Below are positions 1-5,729 of a DNA stretch of 6,583 nucleotides, one piece after another. The notes beneath the pieces were generated by a model, which did not search any database, was not told where the DNA came from, and saw only the letters and a list, made by a program, of their open reading frames with translations. How positions within the stretch are numbered: position 1 is the stretch's first letter; the number at the start of each line of letters is the position of its first letter. The stretch comes from Rhizobiaceae bacterium UBA1291. Its GTDB lineage: Bacteria; Pseudomonadota; Alphaproteobacteria; Rhizobiales; Rhizobiaceae. The stretch covers positions 418-7,000 of the forward strand of contig DBUL01000034.1 of NCBI GenBank assembly GCA_002307905.1, in the 5' to 3' direction. Both the position numbers and the translations under genes were made by a program.

Positions 1-1
1 G

Positions 2-274
2 CATGCAGCCGATCATGAACAGACTGGTGAAGATGAGCAGGTTCTCAATCGCCACGAACCAGCGCGGCGTACTCCATAGCCGCTCATATTGAGCAAGGCC
101 GACGAGCGTGTAGTTCGGCATAACGCCGGACTTGGTGAAGGAGATATAGATGGTCCAGGCGATAAAGCCGTAGACGAACAACAAGCTTGCGGCAAACATC
201 GGCGAAACGACGATCTGCGGCAGCCATCGCTCTAAAAAACGGTCGAATGCGACCCGTCGACTCCTTGTGCTCAT
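2..274 (-). CDS. gtsB: Sugar ABC transporter permease, GtsB/MalF-like, N-terminal part (cut by window edge)
   Basis: First 91 codons of an inner-membrane permease of a CUT1-family sugar ABC importer; the rest lies left of the window. The start is ATG at 274-272, preceded by GGAGG (283-287 on the plus strand) with 8 nt spacing. The protein opens with a basic cytoplasmic segment (STRSRRVAFDRF, residues 2-13). A first hydrophobic helix follows at about residues 19-45, and then a hydrophilic stretch containing YTLVGLAQYERL, typical of the region after helix 1 in MalF/UgpA-type permeases. A second hydrophobic stretch begins near residue 76. The EAA loop that contacts the ATPase would come later and is not in view. 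It lies 116 bp downstream of a GtsA-like binding protein on the same strand, so it is very probably the partner of that protein. The resemblance to Pseudomonas GtsB is from memory; substrate assignment (glucose/mannose) rests mainly on the neighbour. Confidence 0.88.
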   Translation of the reverse strand, partial: MSTRSRRVAFDRFLERWLPQIVVSPMFAASLLFVYGFIAWTIYISFTKSGVMPNYTLVGLAQYERLWSTPRWFVAIENLLIFTSLFMIGCM

Positions 275-338
275 TTCCGGCCCCTCCTCGCACCGTATTC
301 ATCCTTCGTCGGGCATGTCGCCACGTCAAAGGAACTGG

Positions 339-367
339 CCGGGGCACAGCTGTTTGCCATGCCCCGG
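339..367 (-). other. Intergenic stem-loop between binding-protein and permease genes
   Basis: Perfect 8-bp inverted repeat: CCGGGGCA (339-346) and TGCCCCGG (360-367) around a 13-nt loop. It begins 23 nt past the gtsA stop codon and ends about 50 nt before the permease ribosome binding site. There is no run of T on the minus strand after it, so it does not look like a full intrinsic terminator. In many ABC importer operons a hairpin in this position protects the binding-protein mRNA 3' end and lowers permease expression. That role here is inference. Confidence 0.55.
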
Positions 368-390
368 TGGTTGCCTATCGAAGAAGAGCC

Positions 391-1638
391 TTACTGAGCG
401 CGCTTCACCGCTTCGCCCAGGGCCTTGGCCCCATCGGCGGAGCTCATGTCCGAATTGAAGAAGTTGGTGACGACATCAAGGATTTCGCCCCGCACCGTAC
501 GCGGAACCGCCATTTCATGTGCCATGGACGGGACGAAGGTGTTGTTCTCAACGGCGACGGTCATGTCCTCGTGGGATTTGAGGGCGCAGCTGTCGAACTT
601 GTCCAGCTTGATATCGGTGCGAGCGGGAATAGAGCCCTTGGCCAGGTTGAAGGTTTCCTGGAACTCGGGCGACATGATCAGGCTCGCCAATACCTTCTGG
701 CCTTCGATCCGGTCATCGCCAGCGACTTTGAAGAAGGCGAAGCTGTCGGTGTTGAAGCTGAAGCCGTTCCCGGGCGTCGGGGCGCAGATGAAGTCCTTGC
801 CCGGCACTTTTCCGGCGGCGAGGAACTCGCCCTTGGCCCAGTCGCCCATGATCTGGAAGCCGGCTTCGCCATTCATCACCATGGCGGTTGCGAGGTTCCA
901 GTCACGGCCGGAGAAACCCGGATCGACATAGCCGCGCAGCTTGCGGAGTTGGTCGAAGACCTTGACCATGGTTTCGCCGGTCAGGGCTTCCTCGTCGAGC
1001 TCAATGAGCGCCTTGCGGTAGAAGTCGGCACCTTCACTCAACACGATTGTCTCGAAAATGGTCGCGTCCTGCCAAGGCTGCCCACCATGAGCGAGCGGAG
1101 TAATGCCAGCCGCCTTCAGCTTGTCGGCCACGGCGTTGAATTCGTCCCAGGTCGTCGGCACTTCTGCATCGACCTTGGCCAACACCTCGGGGTTGATCCA
1201 CATCCAGTCGATGCGGTGGACGTTGACCGGGGCGGCCACGTACTTGCCCTGGTATTTCATGATCTCGGCCATGGACGGCGGCAGGACGTCGTCCCATTTC
1301 TCGGCCGTGGCCACTTCCTCGACATCGGCCAGTCCACCCTGGTCCGCCCATTCCTGGATGCCGGGGCCTTTCAGCTGGACGGCGGCCGGAGGATTGCCAG
1401 CCATTACCCGTGCCCGCAGCGCAGTCATCGCGGCGTCACCGCCGCCGCCAGCGATCGGCGAATCTTCCCATGTTCCGCCCTGCTTTTCAAAGGCCTCTTT
1501 CAAGGTTCCGACGGCCTTGGCTTCGCCGCCCGACGTCCACCAGTGGAGAACCTCAACGGTGCCGCCGGCATGGCCTGCGGTTGGCAACATGAACAGAGAA
1601 ACGACGGTGGCAGACAAAATGGATTTCAAGTTACGCAT
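391..1638 (-). CDS. gtsA: Periplasmic sugar-binding protein of an ABC importer, GtsA-like (glucose/mannose type)
   Basis: A 415-residue extracellular solute-binding protein, family 1 (SBP_bac_1 fold), which delivers a sugar to the membrane permeases in the periplasm. Residues 1-24 form a Sec signal peptide: basic N-terminus (MRNLK), hydrophobic core, and cleavage probably after AGHA. The mature protein starts with a beta strand leading into HWWTSGGE (32-39), the usual opening of this subfamily. Other recognisable segments are AGNPP (80-84), MWINPE (146-151), HGGQPWQD (184-191) and MGDWAKG (264-270). These blocks closely match what I recall of Pseudomonas GtsA and related glucose/mannose-binding proteins. 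The length is normal for the family. The start at 1638 is chosen over an in-frame ATG 30 codons upstream (1728) because it places the signal peptide at the N-terminus and has GGAGG 5 nt upstream. The encoded permease follows at 274. Exact substrate is inferred and could be another hexose. Confidence 0.9.
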   Translation of the reverse strand: MRNLKSILSATVVSLFMLPTAGHAGGTVEVLHWWTSGGEAKAVGTLKEAFEKQGGTWEDSPIAGGGGDAAMTALRARVMAGNPPAAVQLKGPGIQEWADQGGLADVEEVATAEKWDDVLPPSMAEIMKYQGKYVAAPVNVHRIDWMWINPEVLAKVDAEVPTTWDEFNAVADKLKAAGITPLAHGGQPWQDATIFETIVLSEGADFYRKALIELDEEALTGETMVKVFDQLRKLRGYVDPGFSGRDWNLATAMVMNGEAGFQIMGDWAKGEFLAAGKVPGKDFICAPTPGNGFSFNTDSFAFFKVAGDDRIEGQKVLASLIMSPEFQETFNLAKGSIPARTDIKLDKFDSCALKSHEDMTVAVENNTFVPSMAHEMAVPRTVRGEILDVVTNFFNSDMSSADGAKALGEAVKRAQ

Positions 1639-1643
1639 GGCAT

Positions 1644-1648
1644 CCTCC
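1644..1648 (-). promoter_or_regulatory. Ribosome binding site that fixes the gtsA start
   Basis: GGAGG on the minus strand, 5 nt before the ATG at 1638-1636. It supports the 415-residue protein rather than the 30-residue longer reading, whose extra residues would bury the signal peptide. Confidence 0.8.
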
Positions 1649-1751
1649 CGTGTATTGCGGACGCAAGGTCCGATTGCCGAATGGCTTGGAAAAGGTGACT
1701 TCGGTCCATAGAAACCCGCTGTCACCACATGGGCGCTTTACGAGCATCCGT

Positions 1752-1776
1752 ACGATATCACGATACAACGATATCG
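1752..1776. promoter_or_regulatory. Tandem 8-bp repeat array upstream of gtsA, candidate operator
   Basis: Three consecutive 8-bp units: ACGATATC (1752-1759), ACGATACA (1760-1767) and ACGATATC (1768-1775). Units 1 and 3 are identical and the middle one differs at its last two bases. Each outer unit contains the palindrome GATATC, and the last extends to CGATATCG (1769-1776). The array lies about 115-140 bp upstream of the gtsA start in the gap following ppsA, where a promoter and operator for the sugar importer would be expected. The binding protein is unknown; no regulator gene is adjacent on the gtsA side within the window. Confidence 0.45.
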
Positions 1777-1801
1777 ATAGGCTGTTTTGACTCTGATCAA
1801 T

Positions 1802-1827
1802 CGGTGCGGGTGAACCCGCCCGCACCG
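1802..1827 (-). terminator. Hairpin after ppsA, probable transcription terminator
   Basis: Perfect 9-bp inverted repeat, CGGTGCGGG (1802-1810) and CCCGCACCG (1819-1827), with an 8-nt loop. It starts 24 nt past the ppsA stop codon. An alternative smaller hairpin, GCGGG-TGAA-CCCGC (1806-1819), shares one arm. No strong T run follows on the minus strand, so termination could be partial, with some read-through towards gtsA. It is the natural boundary between ppsA and the importer genes. Confidence 0.6.
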
Positions 1828-1851
1828 TAGGTGCTTTTGACTACTTAGTGG

Positions 1852-4248
1852 TCAGGCCCTTCCGGCCTTCGCCTTCTCCGCCTCGGCGACGATCTTCTTC
1901 ACGGCGATGAAACTGTCCGGGCTCACCGACATCGAGTCGATGCCGCATTCGACCAGGAATTCGGCGAATTCCGGATGGTCGCTCGGCGCCTGGCCGCAAA
2001 GGCCGATCTTGGCGCCCGCCTTGTTGGCTTCGGAGATCACCTTCTCGATCATCCATTTGACTGCCTCGTCCTGCTCGTCGAACAGGTCGGCCAGTTCGCC
2101 GGAATCACGGTCGACGCCGAGCGTGAGCTGGGTGAGGTCGTTCGAGCCGATCGAGAAGCCATCGAAACGGTCGGCAAATTTGGCCGCCAGGATGACGTTT
2201 GAGGGGATTTCGCACATCACATAGACCTGCAGACCGTTCTCGCCGCGCTTCAGGCCGTTCTCCGCCATGACGCCGAGCACCTTGTCGGCCTCGCCGACCG
2301 AGCGGCAGAAGGGGATCATGACGACGACATTGGTGAAGCCCATCTCGTCGCGCAGCCGCTTGATCGCCTGGCATTCGAGCGCAAAACCCTCGCGGTAGCG
2401 CGGCGAATAATAACGCGAGGCGCCGCGGAAGCCGATCATCGGGTTTTCCTCGGCTGGCTCGAATTCCGCCCCGCCGATAAGACCGGCATACTCATTGGTC
2501 TTGAAGTCGCTCATGCGGATGATGACCGGCTTCGGATAGACGGCGGCGGCAAGACGGCCAAGGCCGCGCGCCAGCTTGTCGACGAAATAGTCCGGCTTGC
2601 TGTCGTAGCCCGCGGTCAGCGCGGCGATCTCGGCTTTGGCTTTCTCGTCCTTCAGCCTGTCGAAATGCACGAGCGCCATCGGATGGACGCGGATCGCGTT
2701 CGATACGACGAATTCCATGCGGGCAAGGCCGATGCCGTCGGCCGGCAGCCTCCACCAGCGGAATGCCGAACCTGGATTGGCAAGGTTCAGCATGACCTTG
2801 GTCTTCGTTTCCGGCAGGTCGGTGACGTCCAGTTCCTCGACCGAGAAATCGGCAATGCCCTCATAGATGAAGCCTTCATCACCCTCCGCGCAGGAGATGG
2901 TCACCTCCTGGCCGGTATGCAGGATGTCCGTTGCATTGCCGGTCCCGACGACGGCGGGCAGGCCGAGTTCACGGCTGACGATGGCGGCATGTGATGTGCG
3001 TCCGCCATGGTCGGTGACAATGGCTGCGGCACGCTTCATGATCGGCACCCAGTCCGGGTCGGTGGTCTGGGTGACGAGGATCGAGCCGTCGATGAACTTC
3101 TCGATGTCCCTGGCCGTTTCGATCAGGCAGACTTGGCCGCTGGCGATCGCATCGCCGATCGACAGGCCTTTTGTCAGCAGCCTTCCCTTGTTGTGGATGG
3201 TGTAGGACTTGAATACGCCGACGTCACGCTGCGCCTGAACCGTTTCCGGACGGGCCTGGACAATGTACATGTCGCCGGTCTTTCCGTCTCGGGCCCATTC
3301 CATGTCCATCGGGCAGCCGTAATGCTGTTCGATGGTCGCCGCCCAACGGGCGAGTTCGACGATTTCCGTGTCGCTCAGTACCCAGGCGGCGCGCTCGGCC
3401 TTTGAGGTGGGTACGTTGCGGGTCGGCTTGTCGCCGACCGCATAGATCATCTTGATGGCTTTGGCGCCCTTCTTCTTCTCGATGATCGGGGAGAGCGTCC
3501 TGTCGTCAAGTAGCGGCTTGAACACTTGGTATTCGTCCGGGTCCACCGTGCCCTGGACGACGTTTTCGCCCAGGCCCCAGGCGGCATTGATCAGCACCAC
3601 CTTGTCGAAACCGGTTTCGGTGTCGATCGAAAACATCACGCCTGAGCCGCCGATGTCAGAGCGAACCATCTGCTGCACGCCGATCGACAGCGCCACTTTC
3701 ATGTGGTCGAAGCCTTTGGTCTTGCGATAGCTGATCGCGCGATCGGTGAAGAGCGAGGCATAGCAGCGCCGGCAGGCGTCGATCAGTGCCGTCTCGCCCT
3801 TGATGTTGAGGAAGGTTTCCTGCTGGCCGGCAAAGCTGGCATCCGGTAGATCCTCGGCGGTGGCGCTGGAGCGCACAGCAACCTCGACTTCGTCCACACC
3901 GGCCCGGCTCGAGAGTTCGCGATAGGCGGTGCGGATGTCGGCCTCGATCTCGGCGGGCCAGTCACCCTTGAGGAAGATGTTGCGGATCGCCTGGCCAGTC
4001 TCGGCGAGCGTCGCCTTGCCGGCTTCCCACTCGGCGAGGAAGGACGTCATGCGTTCCTGGAGGTTGTTAGCCGAGACGTAGAGCCAGTAGGCGTCCGCGG
4101 TCGTGGCGAAGCCCGGGGGAACACGAATGCCTCCGGCAGCCAGGGTCTGTACCATCTCGCCGAGCGAGGCATTCTTGCCACCGACGCGCGGGACATCATG
4201 GCGACCCAGAGTTTCGAACCATGCGATGGATTGCTGCGCTGTGGACAT
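1852..4248 (-). CDS. ppsA: Phosphoenolpyruvate synthase (pyruvate, water dikinase)
   Basis: A 798-residue cytoplasmic enzyme that converts pyruvate, ATP and water to phosphoenolpyruvate, AMP and phosphate, the first step of gluconeogenesis from pyruvate. It aligns by eye along its whole length with E. coli PpsA (792 residues). The N-terminal ATP-grasp nucleotide-binding domain covers about residues 10-340, with RVGGKNASLGEM (21-32) and a conserved stretch from VRSSATAED to GQQETF (125-146). The swivelling phosphohistidine domain is at about 375-460, with GGRTSHAAIVSREL carrying the catalytic His420. The C-terminal TIM-barrel PEP/pyruvate domain is at about 480-795, with ENPMIGFRG (601-609), GSNDLTQL (701-708) and the catalytic Cys751 in CGQ. 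All key residues are present. The start at 4248 is chosen over an in-frame ATG 32 codons upstream because it has GGAGG 6 nt before it and matches the family N-terminus. The water- rather than phosphate-dependent type is clear from the domain sequence. A divergent LysR gene probably controls it. No PpsR-type regulatory kinase gene is in the window. Confidence 0.97.
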   Translation of the reverse strand: MSTAQQSIAWFETLGRHDVPRVGGKNASLGEMVQTLAAGGIRVPPGFATTADAYWLYVSANNLQERMTSFLAEWEAGKATLAETGQAIRNIFLKGDWPAEIEADIRTAYRELSSRAGVDEVEVAVRSSATAEDLPDASFAGQQETFLNIKGETALIDACRRCYASLFTDRAISYRKTKGFDHMKVALSIGVQQMVRSDIGGSGVMFSIDTETGFDKVVLINAAWGLGENVVQGTVDPDEYQVFKPLLDDRTLSPIIEKKKGAKAIKMIYAVGDKPTRNVPTSKAERAAWVLSDTEIVELARWAATIEQHYGCPMDMEWARDGKTGDMYIVQARPETVQAQRDVGVFKSYTIHNKGRLLTKGLSIGDAIASGQVCLIETARDIEKFIDGSILVTQTTDPDWVPIMKRAAAIVTDHGGRTSHAAIVSRELGLPAVVGTGNATDILHTGQEVTISCAEGDEGFIYEGIADFSVEELDVTDLPETKTKVMLNLANPGSAFRWWRLPADGIGLARMEFVVSNAIRVHPMALVHFDRLKDEKAKAEIAALTAGYDSKPDYFVDKLARGLGRLAAAVYPKPVIIRMSDFKTNEYAGLIGGAEFEPAEENPMIGFRGASRYYSPRYREGFALECQAIKRLRDEMGFTNVVVMIPFCRSVGEADKVLGVMAENGLKRGENGLQVYVMCEIPSNVILAAKFADRFDGFSIGSNDLTQLTLGVDRDSGELADLFDEQDEAVKWMIEKVISEANKAGAKIGLCGQAPSDHPEFAEFLVECGIDSMSVSPDSFIAVKKIVAEAEKAKAGRA

Positions 4249-4254
4249 GGAAAA

Positions 4255-4259
4255 CCTCC
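4255..4259 (-). promoter_or_regulatory. Ribosome binding site that fixes the ppsA start
   Basis: GGAGG on the minus strand, 6 nt before the ATG at 4248-4246. It excludes the longer in-frame reading beginning at 4344, whose extra 32 residues have no counterpart in PpsA and would cover the probable promoter. Confidence 0.8.
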
Positions 4260-4281
4260 CGGATTGTGTTCTTGATGACGG

Positions 4282-4300
4282 ATCGCTCGGAGCGATTGTA
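4282..4300 (-). promoter_or_regulatory. Candidate ppsA -10 element overlapping a perfect inverted repeat
   Basis: On the minus strand TACAAT (4295-4300) matches five of six bases of the sigma-70 -10 consensus, giving a predicted start of transcription near 4288, about 40 nt before the ppsA start codon. No good -35 lies 16-18 bp upstream, as expected for an activator-dependent promoter. The -10 overlaps a perfect dyad, ATCGCTC-G-GAGCGAT (4282-4296), which could be an operator or a 5' mRNA hairpin. Confidence 0.4.
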
Positions 4301-4303
4301 ATG

Positions 4304-4346
4304 TTATTGAGAATAAGCACCGCATTGTCACGGTGCTTTGACAATA
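4304..4346. promoter_or_regulatory. Cluster of nested inverted repeats upstream of ppsA, candidate LysR-type binding region
   Basis: Three overlapping or abutting perfect dyads occur in 43 bp. The first is TTATT-GAG-AATAA (4304-4316). The second is AAGCACCG (4315-4322) with CGGTGCTT (4331-4338). The third is ATTGTCA (4324-4330) with TGACAAT (4339-4345). The last two interleave: four blocks at an 8-nt step, in which block 1 pairs with 3 and block 2 pairs with 4. Relative to the predicted ppsA transcription start near 4288 the interleaved part spans about -27 to -58, where LysR-family proteins commonly contact DNA. Assignment to the neighbouring regulator is inference. Confidence 0.5.
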
Positions 4347-4557
4347 ATCAAGGAGGCGATCGAATGTGGCTCGGCGCGCGATGCCGTCGCACAACACTCA
4401 CCGAACCTCTTGGGTCCTATCGCGATTTCGGTGCGGCTTTGCGTTATCTCCTCAGGCGCGATGTGCGAAGATTGGGTCCGTGTCGTGGTCCGACTTGAAT
4501 CAGATTCTATTTTCGGCAGTATTCATTCTCCGCTTTCACTAAAGGGCTGCCTGCTTC

Positions 4558-5493
4558 ATGAAGGTTGATTTTCTTGGTCTCGAGGCTTTTCTGTGCATCG
4601 CCGATCGCGGCAGCTTTCATCGTGCGGCCGCTCATCTCAATCTGTCGCAGACCGCGCTCAGCCACCGGATGAAGAAACTCGAAGACGATCTGGGGCTGAA
4701 GCTTTTGGCACGGACGACGCGCCAGGTGACGTTGACGCCGACCGGGGTCGAATTGTTGCCGAAGGCGCGGCGGATCATGGAGGAAATTACTTCGTCGTTC
4801 GAGCAATTGCGCCTGCGCGGCAAGGAGCGCCAGGAACATATCTCGATCGCCTGCCTTCCGACCATTGCCTCGATCTATCTGCCGCGCATTCTTCGTGGAT
4901 TTCTTGAGGACTATCGCGATGTGCGGGTGCGGATCCTCGACCACTCGGCCTCAGAGATCATTGACCACGTGCGCAACGGCGAGGTGGAGTTCGGTATCTC
5001 CATCGTGTCGTCCATGGCGATGGATCTCGACATCATCCCGCTCTTCAAGGAATCCTTCGTTCTTGCCTGTCCGAAAGACCATCCACTTGCCGATAGCGAT
5101 GCCGCGACTTGGCAGGACCTTGAAGGGGAGCCGCTGATCCGCATCGGGACGCTGACTGGTAACCGTATCCTGATTGACGATGCGCTCGGCAGTCGTCGGG
5201 ACAGTTTGTTGTGGCGATATGAAGTTCGCCATATCGCAACCGCGATCAACATGGTCCAGGCGGGTCTAGGTGTGACAGTTCTGCCGGAATTCGCACTCGG
5301 GGCCAGCCGAGCCACCGATATCGCGGCCGTCCCGATCCGCAATCCATCCGTCGTGCGCACGATCGGCATCATCACGCGTAAGGGCATTCCGCTTAGCGCT
5401 CCCGCTGAAGCGCTTTGCGCCCTAGTCATGCGGGAGTTTCGCCAGGAGAAACCGGCAAAGGGCCCGCGCAAACGGGCGAGCATCGGTGGGTAA
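4558..5493 (+). CDS. LysR-family transcriptional regulator
   Basis: A 311-residue cytoplasmic DNA-binding regulator. Residues 1-60 are a LysR-type winged helix-turn-helix: FLGLEAFLCIADRGSFHRAA, then LNLSQTALSHRMKKLEDDLG as recognition region, then LLARTTRQVTLTPTG as the wing. A linker helix follows at about 62-88. The effector-binding periplasmic-binding-protein-like domain covers about 90-295, with CPKDHPLA near residue 176 and a typical GLGVTVLPEFAL segment near 239. The basic tail (KPAKGPRKR) is poorly conserved in the family. Length is normal. The ATG at 4558 is taken because the LysR domain begins immediately after it. The gene is divergent from ppsA, the classical arrangement in which such a protein activates the neighbour and represses itself, so control of ppsA is likely, with an unknown inducer. 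I cannot assign it to a named subgroup. Confidence 0.93.
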   Translation: MKVDFLGLEAFLCIADRGSFHRAAAHLNLSQTALSHRMKKLEDDLGLKLLARTTRQVTLTPTGVELLPKARRIMEEITSSFEQLRLRGKERQEHISIACLPTIASIYLPRILRGFLEDYRDVRVRILDHSASEIIDHVRNGEVEFGISIVSSMAMDLDIIPLFKESFVLACPKDHPLADSDAATWQDLEGEPLIRIGTLTGNRILIDDALGSRRDSLLWRYEVRHIATAINMVQAGLGVTVLPEFALGASRATDIAAVPIRNPSVVRTIGIITRKGIPLSAPAEALCALVMREFRQEKPAKGPRKRASIGG

Positions 5494-5505
5494 CGCTGTC
5501 TACTC

Positions 5506-5550
5506 GGACGGCAGGTCGTGCCGCTCCTGATGGGTGATTCCTCGATCACC
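5506..5550 (+). terminator. Two small hairpins after the LysR-type gene, possible terminator
   Basis: The first is CGGCA (5509-5513) with TGCCG (5519-5523), extendable by GGA/TCC (5506-5508, 5525-5527) past one bulged base. The second is GGTGAT (5533-5538) with ATCACC (5545-5550). They start 12 nt after the stop codon. Neither is followed by a T run, so this is a weak call; they may be factor-dependent or mRNA 3'-end structures. Confidence 0.3.
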
Positions 5551-5615
5551 GACCCGAGCGTCCGCATATCTTGTGTGAAAAATTCAAGGTTCATGTTCTT
5601 CGCGCTGCTTATTAC

Positions 5616-5644
5616 TTGTCAATTTCACTCAAGTTTATTATCGA
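5616..5644 (+). promoter_or_regulatory. Candidate exbB promoter
   Basis: TTGTCA (5616-5621) matches five of six bases of the -35 consensus, with TATCGA (5639-5644) at 17 bp; a better -10 sequence, TATTAT (5636-5641), overlaps it but at only 14 bp. The stretch is the most AT-rich part of the gap and lies 85-115 bp before the GTG. A short dyad TGAA-AAA-TTCA (5576-5586) lies upstream. I found no TGA-N9-TCA iron-responsive (RirA) box and only a poor match to an Irr-type element. Confidence 0.35.
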
Positions 5645-5717
5645 GAAGATACAGGAACGCCAGCATGGCCGAACCGGTCCTGCGGCCTGGCGTCCCAAAA
5701 CTCTACCTGCTGTCGAA

Positions 5718-5723
5718 AAGGAG
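5718..5723 (+). promoter_or_regulatory. Ribosome binding site that fixes the GTG start of exbB
   Basis: AAGGAG, 6 nt before GTG at 5730-5732. No in-frame ATG stands nearby upstream, and the signal peptide begins directly at this GTG, so the non-ATG start is well supported. Confidence 0.8.
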
Positions 5724-5729
5724 TTCCCT

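Larger units (their letters stand above)
4249..4557. other. Divergent ppsA / lysR-type regulator intergenic region
   Basis: A 309-bp gap with no convincing gene. The ppsA half (about 4280-4352) is AT-rich and packed with dyad symmetries, listed separately. The right half (about 4355-4490) is GC-rich and I see nothing clear in it. Near the regulator gene a weak promoter is possible on the plus strand, with TTGAAT (4495-4500) as -35, but no good -10 at 17-18 bp; TATTCA lies at 19 bp (4520-4525). The regulator's ribosome binding site is weak: AAAGGG (4541-4546), 11 nt from the ATG. This agrees with low-level expression, which is usual for LysR regulators. Confidence 0.6.

Noticed and set aside
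187..1698. A 503-codon open frame on the plus strand
   Set aside because: It lies antisense to the gtsA-like gene, in a register commonly left open by GC-rich third positions. Its protein shows no recognisable domain, while the opposite strand encodes a clear binding protein.
1639..1728. 30-codon N-terminal extension of the sugar-binding protein
   Set aside because: It would place the signal peptide internally; the downstream ATG has GGAGG at 5 nt.
4249..4344. 32-codon N-terminal extension of PpsA
   Set aside because: It is not homologous to the PpsA N-terminus, it overlaps the probable promoter, and the ATG at 4248 has a strong ribosome binding site.
4911..5594. A 227-codon minus-strand frame opposite the LysR-type gene
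   Set aside because: Antisense shadow of a well-supported gene; no domain visible.
5571..5660. Iron-responsive operator (RirA TGA-N9-TCA, or Irr GAA-N3-TTC element) before exbB
   Set aside because: No exact TGA-N9-TCA was found. The dyad TGAA-AAA-TTCA has the GAA-N3-TTC core but its flanks do not match the Irr consensus.
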